This document shows positions 54,250 to 64,000 of a DNA stretch of 64,000 nt, one piece after another. Each line of letters begins with the position of its first letter. The first letter of the stretch is position 1. The DNA comes from Plutella xylostella (taxonomy: Eukaryota > Arthropoda > Insecta > Lepidoptera > Plutellidae). The notes under the pieces were generated by a model. It saw only the letters and a program-made list of their open reading frames with translations. It was not told the DNA's origin and searched no databases. The translations under genes and the position numbers were made by a program. The DNA lies in the NCBI RefSeq assembly GCF_932276165.1, contig NC_064009.1, forward strand, positions 9,300,001 to 9,364,000, written 5' to 3'.

Positions 54250-54425
54250 CTGCCTCTGTGGTCTAGTGGTCGAAGCTCTGTTTCTACTCCCAGAAGTCCT
54301 GGGTTAGATCCCCGAGTAATTCAAATGTTTGTTTTTATATGGTTTTATCAAGCTGAGCAGGACTATACCCTTAGTTAGTGCTTATGTATTCTAGTTAGTA
54401 CACAAATGAAAAAAATGTGTAAATA
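54250..54425 (+). mobile_element. tRNA-derived SINE, third family
   Basis: The head TGCCTCTGTGGTCTAGTGGT (A box) and CCTGGGTTAGATCCCCGAG (B box) resemble a Gly/Glu-type tRNA. A body ATATGGTTTTATCAAGCTGA, GCTTATGTATTCTAGTTAGT follows and ends in an A-rich tail. It lies directly downstream of the previous SINE. Confidence 0.78.
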
Positions 54426-56637
54426 ACTTAGCTACGACTATTTACGGGACATTGCATATGAAAAAGTCCATTAAAGAAAGTAAAGAAGCGTGTATTAAAC
54501 CAGGCCAACAGCGAATAGAGTGAAATAAAATATCTGTTGCAAGATAAGGTTTTCCGTTTAGCACCTTCGTTTATAGGTAACAAGAAACACCATATTCGTA
54601 CAGTTCCAAACACCCCCAGTCCTTATGCAAAAGACGGTCATAAAATGGGAAAATATAGCAAGCAGCGTCAACCGAACGGCCGCCTAATGTGTGTGTGAAA
54701 CTTATTTTATGAACCTTCAATAAAAATATTACTGTTGCAGTAAAATGTTGAATTGGGGCGATACCGATCTTTATGCTATCATTTAATCAGATTTAGAAAT
54801 AAGTTTTTAGTGATTTATTAACGGTGCTTAAAATGTAAAGAATATTACCAGAAAAAAATAGTTAGAAAATAGAGGACTTTCTGATCAAAATGCCGTTAAA
54901 TATTAACACCTAATATGAATCGATATTTTTAACAAATCTCATTTTATAAGCTCAAAGAGTTGACGCGTGGGGAATTCGAAACAACACTCGACGGCAATAA
55001 CGAGCGGAGCCAGAATGAAACGAAAAAAAAAAAACAAAAACATAGCCAAAAAATAGTGCCGATTTTATAATACACGTATGCAAGTAACGCAGTTAGCCAA
55101 ATTTATTTTAGGTCAGGATTCAGTCAAATAGGAAAACGTATAAAAAATGTCACACTAGTTCGGAAAACCTTTATTTTTTACGATCGACGCAAAATGAGCT
55201 GTGTTAGGTACCGTGCGAATGTTTGATCGTATTAAAATGCTGTATAAAATATATTTTTTAATCCAGTCAACAACTGTATTTTGTAATTCCAGTTTGTCAT
55301 ATCAAGTAGTGATACAGGTGTGTCGGCTGGTAGGGTACCATGAATGACATGACAATCCTACTGATATAAGTTACATATAGGATGAGTCTTTCGTAGGTCA
55401 CAGAGTTCCCTCAGCCTTTATACCTCCAAGAATTCTCATGGGAATGGGAACGTTTTATGCAAAGAAAAGCTCCCATGAACAGCTAGTATTTTGATTTAAT
55501 GAGAAACAAAAGAAAATATACACATAGTTAAATTGCGTTTCTTTCATAGCCAAATCGAAGTGCCAGCGATCAATAGATATAATTTGGCCACTTTTCGGTT
55601 TATCTTCAATTAACATAATGACACGTGGTTGGACCAGCGGTCAACGCACTCACATGTACCTACCTATATACCCGGATAATCATTAAATTAAACATACACT
55701 GTATTAGGCACCACAAAATTTTAAAACAACGTTTAACGAGGGTGCAATACAGTGGGTTAGATTGAACAGACTTAGTCGTAAGACCTACGACAAAAAACTT
55801 TATAAACAGTTATGAGTATCTATATTTTAATGTATTAGTTATGTTTCTCATTTTAAAATTGTATTTTATGTAGTTGCCTGAAATTAATAATGTATCATAA
55901 TTATAATTATATGTGCAAAGGTATGTAAAACGCAAGTTTTCATTTAAATTTTCCTACCTATGATATTGTGTGATGTTTTAACCATTTCGTGATACTCCAT
56001 TTCCAATATATTCGTATATCCTCAATGGAGGGTACTGCATTATAAACCCCAATATTCAATAAAACAAGAGAAATATATGATTTTATTTCAACAATGGCGA
56101 GGGAAGGCACTCGAAGAACGGTCTCGGTCAAATTCGACGGGTTTACGACCGAAAGTAATATTTTTATGTTCGATCGTAAAAGGTTGATCTTTGAAATATG
56201 TCAAAGGTGTGCTCTTGACTTCCCACTCTTTCTATTCAAGTAAACATCGAATACCTACTCACTAGCCACAAATTCTAGAATCATCTAGAAACATCTAATA
56301 GGTATAGCTATTACAATACAGTAAAATCATTCTTTAATCCAATTATTCCAAATGTCATGAGCACTTACATCACTTAAGGCTGTCACTAAAGCTGGAAGAA
56401 AATCAGAATCTGTCAAATCTAGTGAGGGGGGGTTGAGGTATGCGGGGCGTTCTACGGACAATGACATGAAATTTTAACATAGTACTCGAAAACATAAAAG
56501 TGAAGACATGCCACTTTGTTAAAAATATACTAAGTAAGTAATATTGTTTTGTGATACGAAAATATTTATTTTTATTTGAAAGTATTTTTAATATTTAATA
56601 ATTAATTATATATAAAGTCGTACCCGTGCCGATATTT
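54426..56637. other. Noncoding stretch
   Basis: There is no exon or clear element. Two mutually reversed short motifs around 56230-56310 (TTCTAGAATCATCTAGAAAC) form small palindromes only. Confidence 0.35.
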
Positions 56638-57060
56638 ATACAGGTTGTTGCAAAAAGGGTTTAATACTATGCCGAAACCTACGTGTGCAGCATGTTATTG
56701 ATGTTATTTCTAAGCCAGGAAATGAAATCAGAATGTATAAAAATCGCGAAAATATTATCAGAGTTTAATAGTTCAGGGTGTTGTATTAAACTCTGCCCCC
56801 GTGTAATAAAAAAAGTATAGTTAGCCGAAAGGGCGTTACTCAGGCGTCACTCTGAAAAACTTTTATCCTACGTAATTTTTTATATTCATGAAAAAAACGC
56901 TTCTTCATATAATTTTTTTTTGGCCACGTGACCTTTTAGTTAGACGACCTGTTTTTTTTTGGTGTTTCAAAAGCAGAACAGTAGTTTGCAGAACTCTGCA
57001 TATACAGGGTGTCACAAAAGGTTACGTAGCTGGCAAAGGGATATGGGGAGGTCACCAGAA
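56638..57060 (+). repeat. ACAGGGTGTTGCAAAA-family fragments
   Basis: A terminus TACAGGTTGTTGCAAAAAGG at 56638 is followed by AGTTAGCCGAAAGGGCGTTA and CAGGCGTCACTCTGAAAAAC near 56820, which correspond to the inner blocks of the copies at 2649 and 62317. A second terminus CATATACAGGGTGTCACAAA lies at 56998. The arrangement is rearranged, so at least two insertions are merged. Confidence 0.5.
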
Positions 57061-57080
57061 AAATAATAACATGTAAGTAC

Positions 57081-57129
57081 CCCCGCAAGGGAGTACATTA
57101 GTACAAGGCGAGAGTGTGTATTTTTTTTT
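57081..57129 (+). mobile_element. 49-bp truncated retroposon with target duplication
   Basis: CCCCGCAAGGGAGTACATTA, GTACAAGGCGAGAGTGTGTA and an oligo-T end match the retroposon at 13184-13323 in the opposite orientation. TAAGTAC flanks it on both sides (57074-57080 and 57130-57136). This confirms that this family inserts with an oligo-T 3' end. Confidence 0.7.
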
Positions 57130-57235
57130 TAAGTACTTATGTGTATTTGGGATATGATAGAAATAATATTTTTGTTTCTTAAAAACCAAAAAATTTACAC
57201 CTTGCTGCGCTCTTTTGCTCACTGTAAGTACACCT

Positions 57236-60200
57236 GGGTGATTCTCAAATGACGCGATTTAGGTACGTCCAAGCCATAAAATACATGAAATTGATAGTTT
57301 TATACCAGGATGTATTTTTTTTAAAATAATGTATCTTGTGACCGTTTCTATACATTAGTAATGTAATGCATAAATTTATAAAGAAAGCGACAATGATTTT
57401 TTAAAACTCAATATCATAAGTTCTTTGGCGCGTCCTTCACTTGCTTTTATTTTTAGGTCAAGAAAAACTCACTTTTTAAAGTAAAATAAGCTTATGATTT
57501 ATATGTTATCATTATAACAGATTCTTATGGTAATTGTAAATTAGGTTTCTATTCACTCTTAGGTTTAGTTTTCAAAAATATAACGCATTCAATTTTGTCC
57601 GAGAAAAAAAACTAACTTCTTTGGCGTAACGATACCGTCTTCCTACTCTGCGTTTAAACGATCACCGGACATAATCACCATGCGTCCCTCACCCTTCAGT
57701 CCCCCACTATCTTCGACCAGGAGCAGAGGAGCGTAAGTTTACGGAGTATGACGAAAAATTTTTTTTTTTGCGCCATAACCGGTTTTGGTCAGGTAAGTGC
57801 CTAATTTCTTCGATTGTTACTTTCATGCTATTATTTGTTTTTGTTGCATACATATTTTTGTCCACGTATGTCTATTCAAACAGTATGCCCGTGTCAATAA
57901 GAGGTTCCAATTGTACATCAGCTTTCTGTAAAAATAATTTTTAAGTGATGATTTCTAATCTCGTTGGCAATAATTTCTTTGGATTTCTTTGGCATTCTGC
58001 GCCAACGAAATTAGTTTTGATACAAAGAAATTAGTATTGAGTATGAAACACCATTAATAACGCTAACTTAATGCATTCAATGTCAATTATGGTTAATTCT
58101 CTCATCATCATCATCAGCCAATAATCATCCACTGGACATAGGCCTCTCCCAAGAAGCGCCACAACACTCGGTTCTCGGCCTTCCTCATCCAACTACTACC
58201 GGCTACCCGCCTAAGGTCGTCAGTCCAGCGGGCAGGAGGGCGTCCCACGCTGCGGTTGCCTGTTCGTGGTCTCCACTCGAGAACTCGTCTACCCCAACGG
58301 TTATCGGTTCTTCGGCAGATATGACCAGCCCACTGCCACTTCTGGTTGCATATTTTGACAGCTATGTTGGTAACCTTAGTCGTCTGACGGATAACCTCAT
58401 TTCTGATACGATCCATCAGAAAAACCCCAAGCATAACTAGAGAGTTATGCTTGGGGTTTCTATGGAGAGCCATAGCACGCTGAGCGACTTTAAATCGGTG
58501 GACCAGTCCTACCGTCAGTGTCCACGTCTCTGCACCATACGTCATCACTAGCAGGACGCACTGGTTGCAGACCTTTGTCTTCGGGCTCTGAGGAATGGAC
58601 GAGGAGAATATGTGACGAAGTTTCCCGAATGCAGCCCAACCCAGTTGGATGCGCCTTGCAGCCTCCTTGTCCAAGTTGCTTCTGCCTAGCCGAATAGTCT
58701 ACCCGAGGAAGACATATTCATGCACAACTTCGATTGTTGTCTCACCAACGACGACCGGCTCCGGTTTCATGTGAGCATTGTACATGACTTTCGTCTTGTC
58801 CAAGTTCATACCGAGGCCTACACGTCGGGAAGCAGCATTTAGGCCACTTAGCATCCAGCTAAGTTCCTGCAGAGATTCTGCCATTATAACGATGTCGTCC
58901 GCGAAGCGGAGGTGTGACATGTACTCGCCATTTATACATATGCCATGTCCTTCCCAGTCCAACGTCTTAAAGACATCCAGTGAATTGGTGAACAGTTTCG
59001 GAGATATCACATCCCCCTGTCTCACTCCACGTTTCAGTTGGATAGGTCTTGTCTTGTGGTCCTGTACTTGGACAGTCATAGTAGCGGCATTGTACAGATA
59101 CCTCAACACCTCGATATAGCGCCAGTCGATTTGGCATCTCTGCAAGGATTCCAAAACTGCTAAGGTCTCGATGTAGTTGAAGGCTTTTTCATAGTCCACA
59201 AAGGCTAGATACAGAGGCTGATTATACTCTTCGGTCTTCTGTATAATCTACCTTACTGTGTGGATGTGGTCTATTGTACTAAAGCCTTTTTGAAACCCAG
59301 CCTGCTCCGGGTGCTGAAACTCGTCTAACTTTAGGGCAAGACCATTCGTGATAACCCTTGAGAACAGCATGTCTACATGGCTTAAAAGCGAGATCGGTCT
59401 ATAGTTCTTCAGAAGGGTTTGGTCACCCTTCTGAAGAACTGTAGTCCTCTCTAGAAGCTGGTGTTGACAGCTCCAATTTGGTGCAGTGTGGGACGAAGGG
59501 TCGACTTCACCAGACATCTCCTCTCCAGCTTGAAGTTGATATTCAGAGTGCCTCGGAGAAGTCGGTGATCACTCCCAGTTTTAAACCTATTGATCACTGG
59601 GACATATCTGAAAATGTGCAGCTTGTCAGTCATAATGAAGTCTTTTTCGTTTTTCGTCCTACCATCGGGGCTTGCCCATGTCCAATTCCTCTGGGGCCGA
59701 TTCTCAAAGAAAGAATTCATCAGAAAGAAAGCCCCTCCCTTTCGAGAAAGTCTACAAGCATTTGCCCTCTCTGGTTTCTGCTACCAAAGCCATGATGTCC
59801 TACCCTCGATTCGTCGCATTCTTGTACTCCCACTTTGGCGTTGAAGTCCCCCATCACAACGGTGTATTGGGTCCTAGCAGTACACGTGATGCCCTAGAGA
59901 TATCCTCGTATACTGCTTTGACTTCTGTGTCAGAGTGTGCCGAGGTTGGTGCATATAACTGTACGACCTTCAAGGAATACCTCTCGGTTAATTTAAGTAC
60001 TAGGTACGCTACCCGATTTGACACACTGCTGATCTCCACTACGTTGTTGACAAGGGTCTTGTTGACGAGGAATCCTACGCCACCTTGGGACAGTTGGTCG
60101 CCCTCCTGATGGTAGAACTTGTGGCCGGACTCCAGGCTCATCGTTTCCTCGTCCTCTTTACACTTTTTAATACCGGTGACGCTGCTGCCCATCGCCGGGC

Positions 60201-60715
60201 TATGGTATTTAGAGTAGCTGTTTTTGGATGGTTATACTGCCATCATCCGGTCGCCAGAGCCTCGTCTGTTATTTAGCAGAGTGCACCACGGGCAGGTGAA
60301 GTTGGCAATTGGTTCATTCGGATGTTTAGAACCCTTGCACCCTTACGTGATCAGGTAATTATGTTAAAAACAAATAAAGATATGCGTGATTTTTTGTTTT
60401 GTTGTGTATAATTTGCAATCTACGTATAAAACTAATTTCTTTAAAATATTTTCTAATTTCTTTGTTCTTAAAACTAACTTTTATAATTTTTTTGGTGTGT
60501 TTTCTAATTTCATTGGTGCCACTCTAATTTCATTGGCCCAAAATTGTTTAAAATCGCTGTAACTTTGAATCGGCTCGATAGATTTCAGGGCCAATAAGAG
60601 ATAACTAAAGAGGTCTAAAGCCTATACAATATGTGGGGTATAATATTCAAACAACATGAAAAAAAAAATGCGCCAAAGAAATTATGCTTTTGGAGCCATT
60701 TTTTGAGAATCACCC
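57236..60715. mobile_element. 3.48-kb DNA transposon with CTTTGGCG subterminal repeats and 4-bp target duplication
   Basis: The termini GGGTGATTCTCAAA and TTTTGAGAATCACCC are inverted, flanked by ACCT on both sides (57232-57235 and 60716-60719). A motif close to TAATTTCTTTGGCGC recurs at least four times in the left arm (57420, 57617, 57971, 58010, partly inverted) and five times in the right arm (60432, 60455, 60508, 60527, 60668). Repeated subterminal motifs next to short TIRs suggest transposase-binding sites. No transposase is seen; the middle is filled by an RTE LINE inserted in the minus orientation. The build resembles the element at 43066-46437, but the sequences are unrelated. Confidence 0.7.
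58098..60345 (-). pseudogene. Nearly complete, disabled RTE LINE
   Basis: In order on the minus strand: a 5' leader shared with 878-1050; endonuclease (VGFLVNKTLVNNVVEISS, QLYAPTSAHSD, MGDFNAKVG, WTWASPDGRTKNE, SDHRLLRG); reverse transcriptase (KNYRPISLLSHVDMLF, EQAGFQKGFSTIDHI, VDYEKAFNYIE, KRGVRQGDVISPKLF, RFADDIVIM); and the C-terminal tail (RRTDNRWGRRVLEWRPRTGN, SWMRKAENRVLWRFLGEAYV) ending at 58114, followed by a GATGATGATGAT array. Defects: a frameshift before MGDFNAKVG (~59.88 kb), a return to the original frame near 59.5 kb with loss of the EN-RT linker, and in-frame stops at 59250-59248 and at the LG/TIRLG junction near 58.70 kb. The catalytic ADD is kept. It sits inside the 3.48-kb transposon. 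Confidence 0.9.
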
Positions 60716-60719
60716 ACCT

Positions 60720-61229
60720 ACAAATATTGCTGTATTAAAAAAAACGGTTTTGTTATAACGATTATAAAAAAAAAGTTATTTTCATGTCAAGGAGTCATTT
60801 ACCTAATTACGATTTCACTCAACAGCAGGTGAACTGAAAAAATAAGTTCTAGTTCTATCATCACTTTAGATCGCAAACATTGTAACTCCACTTTTCTCGG
60901 CGAAAAGTACTCTTTGGTGTCAATAGAAACGTTTTTTGAATTCACATGTTTTCCTCTTTATTCGAAAAAAAAAAACTGTATTCCGCATTTTACCATTTGT
61001 TTTCCTCTAAACCCCAAACCGTGATTTTTAAACAAGAAAACTTAGTAATTATACCCTTTATTCTCATATACAACGTGCGATGTAGGCGAACGTGAACGAA
61101 AACTATGCAATAAGCCTTTGTTTTTATTACTACTTTAGTAAATTACAATAACATACTCAACAATGTTAATTTTTTTTTGCAATGTTATGTTGTTAAATTA
61201 AGATCTAATATTTTATTAACATGAAGTTA
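60720..61229. other. AT-rich noncoding stretch
   Basis: Oligo-A and oligo-T tracts without definable features. I see no gene. Confidence 0.4.
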
Positions 61230-62165
61230 CTTTCAACTTTTTTTTGCATCTATGCGTCGAATCACAGCATGACGGCTGCTGCAGCTTCCTGCTGTCGTGT
61301 CCTCCAACCAATCCCACCAGTACTGCAGGTTGCGTCGAATACGAGCCATTCTCTTCGACTTGACAAGACAGGTGCTCCCGGAAGGATCATAGATCGCACG
61401 GAACCCGTACCGTATAGAGGCAACGGACTCCTTTGCAACAGCCCCCCAGATTCGGAAGTAGCCCATGCACTGCATGGCGAGCACAGCTGCAGCAATTTTT
61501 TCGTACTGAATCATTGGGATGTCATCCCCGAAGGAGGCTCTCAGCCTACCTCACGACCTGTGTGACATTAGAAAAATGCACTGTGCTAACGCCGTTTGCG
61601 AGCTTGATTTGCAGGACCGCGTTGTATGCCAAGTTCCACAGCAGAGGGGTCCAAGACCTACCGCTGTGGAACTCCGCTACTGAACTTCTTCAGTGAAAAC
61701 AAACCCTCTCTTTTCGCATCCTTAATGTACTTGTTAGACACGTATGACCTCTGTAAATTTTCTGCAGATAAGAAGACAAGTGATGGTATACAAGAGCCGC
61801 CCTAAAGGTTCGCCCTCTAGGGGATAGAGTTGAACGTGGTTACTATTTTTAAGCAAACAGCCAGCGCAACAACTCGCCCGTGGTTCTTATCCTGCTCCGA
61901 CAGTGAACGAACGCAAAGTATTGTACCCACTATTCGAATCCGCATTTCGGATGCCAAACTGACTGTCCGAATGGTCGAAACCGTACCACCACAGAGGTAT
62001 GACTCGTTCGAAGAGCTTATCAGGCTCTTACAGCAATCAGATGTGTCGGTACACTGAAAGATAATCTACAGGCCTGCTTTATTTATTTAGGAGCACTAAT
62101 GGCCTCCTTTCAGTCATTGAGTCACTGGCACTCAGGCTGCGGTTGAACAGGAAGATAGACTGTCT
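61230..62165 (-). pseudogene. R1-clade LINE reverse transcriptase remnant
   Basis: Across frames the minus strand shows EPDKLFERVIPL (compare GKLFEKVI in R1 elements), QFGIRNADSN, a VALAVCLKIVTTFNSIP segment that lines up with a xALDVKNAFNS motif, SGRSWTPLLWNLAYNAVLQI (compare PQGSVLGPLLWN) and downstream LAMQCMGYFRIWG. Stops and frameshifts interrupt every segment and the YADD block is degraded. The order is that of R1-clade reverse transcriptase. The assignment rests on motif recall; another LINE clade is possible. Confidence 0.55.
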
Positions 62166-62316
62166 AAACAAATCATTTTTAGGCTAGTTAAAAAAAACTT
62201 TAGGTGGGTAGTATGCCAACTAGAACTACAAATAAAACAGTATTTTTGTCTCCTCTAAAATTTGGTCACGAGGAGTTACGATGATTACGATCTAAGGTGA
62301 CGCTGACGATATTTTA

Positions 62317-62576
62317 TACAAGGTATTGAAAAAAGGGTATAAAGCTTAGCCAAAAGTGGATTTAGGTGCCATTCTGATCCACTTTTCTTCTACAATTTTG
62401 AAAATTCACGTAACAAAACCTTTTACATAGAAACTTATTCGATCACGTGACTTTTTACTATAGAGACCGAATTTATTTTTCGAGAATTTCCAAAACTTGG
62501 AGAACAAAAGTTGTTCAGAATAACCCCTGAGTCAAACCCTTTCGGCACAGTATACCCTTTTTGCAACATCCTGTAT
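62317..62576. repeat. ACAGGGTGTTGCAAAA-family MITE, diverged full-length copy
   Basis: The ends TACAAGGTATTGAAAAAAGG and CCCTTTTTGCAACATCCTGTA are inverted repeats. The inner blocks AAGCTTAGCCAAAAGTGG / GTCAAACCCTTTCGGC and the ACTTTTTACTATAGA strip match the copy at 2649-2816. TA lies next to each end. This copy best defines the family's boundaries. Confidence 0.7.
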
Positions 62577-63160
62577 AGGTAATATCAGGTTTATAAAAGA
62601 CCTGGGCCTGTAGAGTGAGACTCGGCATGGGGAGTCATAATTTATAGATCTTTTAGGTTGCAGTGGCGAATGGGCACTGGTAGCCCTGCCCTTTTCTATA
62701 ACTATAACTATAGGTAATTTTATGGCAATTTAAAAATGGTATAACATTTATCTATTTGAAAAAATCATTAAAAATATACATTACCTATCACCCTAATTTA
62801 AAAAAAAAAATCAGCCCTTACTTTAAACTTATAACACCCCTCTATTTCCTTCAGGGGTTAAAAACCTGTGTATTTAATATTTTCTTATGAGTTTTTTTTT
62901 AAAAACTAGGCTCTTACATAGTTGTACATAATATTATGCGGTATTTTATTCCACTTGTAACGCATAAAATTCATAGCTACAGTAAACATTTCATTTTTTT
63001 CATGGCGAGATACAGTCGCACTTAACCGCTTTTTTGCAAAGCTTGTTAAATAGATTTAAAAAATTATGTAAATTTTAGATCTTCAATTTTTAAAAATACT
63101 TACTTATTTTTAACAACCTGTAGTGTACAGACTACCACATCTTAAAATATCTCTCTCTCA
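62577..63160. other. AT-rich noncoding stretch
   Basis: No features are supported. Confidence 0.4.
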
Positions 63161-63164
63161 GCCT

Positions 63165-63312
63165 TCCGTAGTCCACTGTTGGACATAGGCCTCTCCTAAC
63201 GATCGCCACCCCAAACGGTCACCCGCCATCTGCATCCAGCGGCTTCCCGCTACCTTCCGCAGATCATCAGACCAACGGGTTGGGGGGCGACCGACACGCC
63301 GTTTGCCGACAC
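63165..63312 (-). pseudogene. RTE LINE ORF2 C-terminus remnant
   Basis: On the minus strand GKRRVGRPPTRWSDDLRKVA is followed by GSRWMQMAGDRLGWRSLGEA, YVQQWTTEG and a stop, then a short GAGAGAGA tract instead of the GATGAT array seen in other copies. It is a severely 5'-truncated RTE insertion from a subfamily close to the tail at 8225-8388. Confidence 0.85.
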
Positions 63313-64000
63313 GAAAATATATATATTTTTAATTAACTACGGTTTTTGGTTTCAAATAAAACAAATTATGAACTTACTTTTCAACACCCTGTATATTGTG
63401 TAGCTTACCTACCATACACAACCGTTAAAATAAAATAAATTACCCCTCAGAATATAAACAGGCTCGCGCTTTGGCATACTGCATTGACCGTATAGTTCTT
63501 ATTCGGAGAATCTAATAAGTGTCATTATGTGCAATGTTTACCTTTATCTATGCATCTGTAACTCTATAGTAAAAAATGTAAACAAATCGAAAAGGCGAAA
63601 TGTTTTCTAAGAATTTTCGGCTTTTCTGCATCTAAAATGATTAGAAAATTAACTTTCCATAGCAAATGCATATGTATTATAATACTTGTAGTCATAATTT
63701 GTTGATTTAATCAGTTTTTGTGAAATATTTGATAAAAAATAAAATGGCGTGGGTATCGCTCCTAACAGGCCGCCACCAGGGCGACGACTGAAGAAATCTG
63801 AAATCTGTCACGGTGTCATCATTTTTAAACCGGAATTTATTAGTTTTTTGCAAAAAAAGTTGACTTCTGGTCCATTAAATCCAACTCTTTAAGGTAACTT
63901 TGTTAAGAATTTAATTACCTACACATACATATAAGATTCCATGAAAATGGGCCCTCTGATTTCGAGGGTTTTTTCATAATAAGTCAAAAAATGGCAAAAG
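63313..64000. other. AT-rich noncoding end of the window
   Basis: A CAACACCCTGTATATTG motif at 63389-63405 is a terminus of the ACAGGGTGTTG repeat family. Nothing else is recognisable. Confidence 0.4.

Noticed and set aside
54250..54320. Possible tRNA gene
   Set aside because: A and B boxes are present but the anticodon arm and acceptor stem do not fold, and a SINE body with an A-rich tail follows.

Overview
The window looks like nuclear DNA of a ditrysian moth or butterfly. It is AT-rich, almost gene-free and packed with RTE-type LINEs, tRNA-headed SINEs, foldback MITEs and dispersed repeats familiar from Lepidoptera. The only host gene I can identify firmly is a receptor tyrosine phosphatase of the LAR family. 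Two consecutive exons on the minus strand (15275-15144 and 4262-4083) together encode its first immunoglobulin domain, with matching phase-1 splice junctions across a 10.9 kb intron. A CpG-rich, ATG-free block at about 20.2-20.43 kb, followed by a GTAAGT donor on the same strand, could be a 5' leader exon, but this is unproven.

The most unusual locus lies inside the LAR intron, in the sense orientation (8.6-12.2 kb). An uninterrupted ORF (11620-9257) encodes a superfamily 1 helicase of the kind found in replicases of virga/nege/kita-like plus-strand RNA viruses, with all main motifs intact and no methyltransferase or polymerase. Its 3' region ends in a 40-nt poly(A) tail and contains an RNA segment that can fold into a cloverleaf, as expected of a LINE-mobilised sequence. 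About 400 bp upstream a short exon encodes a SAP DNA-binding motif and ends in a strong splice donor. An AG acceptor in front of the helicase would join the two in frame. A 14-bp direct repeat (8598-8611 and 11542-11555) is an alternative boundary signal that would place the junction inside the ORF. A broken R1-clade reverse transcriptase at 61.2-62.2 kb is of interest because R1 LINEs carrying viral-type helicases have been reported in insects.

Layout: 0-1 kb, 5' end of an RTE LINE with an open endonuclease frame, running off the window. 1-4 kb, dispersed repeats. 4-15 kb, LAR exons and their intron with the helicase element, several MITEs and a 1.4 kb transposon with 8-bp target duplications. 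15-43 kb, mostly featureless AT-rich sequence with foldbacks, a very long hairpin (32.8-33.1 kb), a 654-bp inverted-repeat element holding a short exon-like ORF (39.1-39.8 kb) and GC-rich blocks that may be regulatory. 43.07-46.44 kb, a 3.4 kb DNA transposon with subterminal repeats and nested RTE debris. 48-54.5 kb, a Tourist-like MITE and a cluster of tRNA-derived SINEs. 57.24-60.72 kb, a second 3.5 kb transposon of similar build, with a nearly complete but disabled RTE LINE inside. 61-64 kb, R1 and RTE remnants.

Apart from LAR, the open frames are either mobile-element genes or chance frames. The transposon calls rest on inverted repeats and target duplications read directly from the sequence; superfamily names are inferences.
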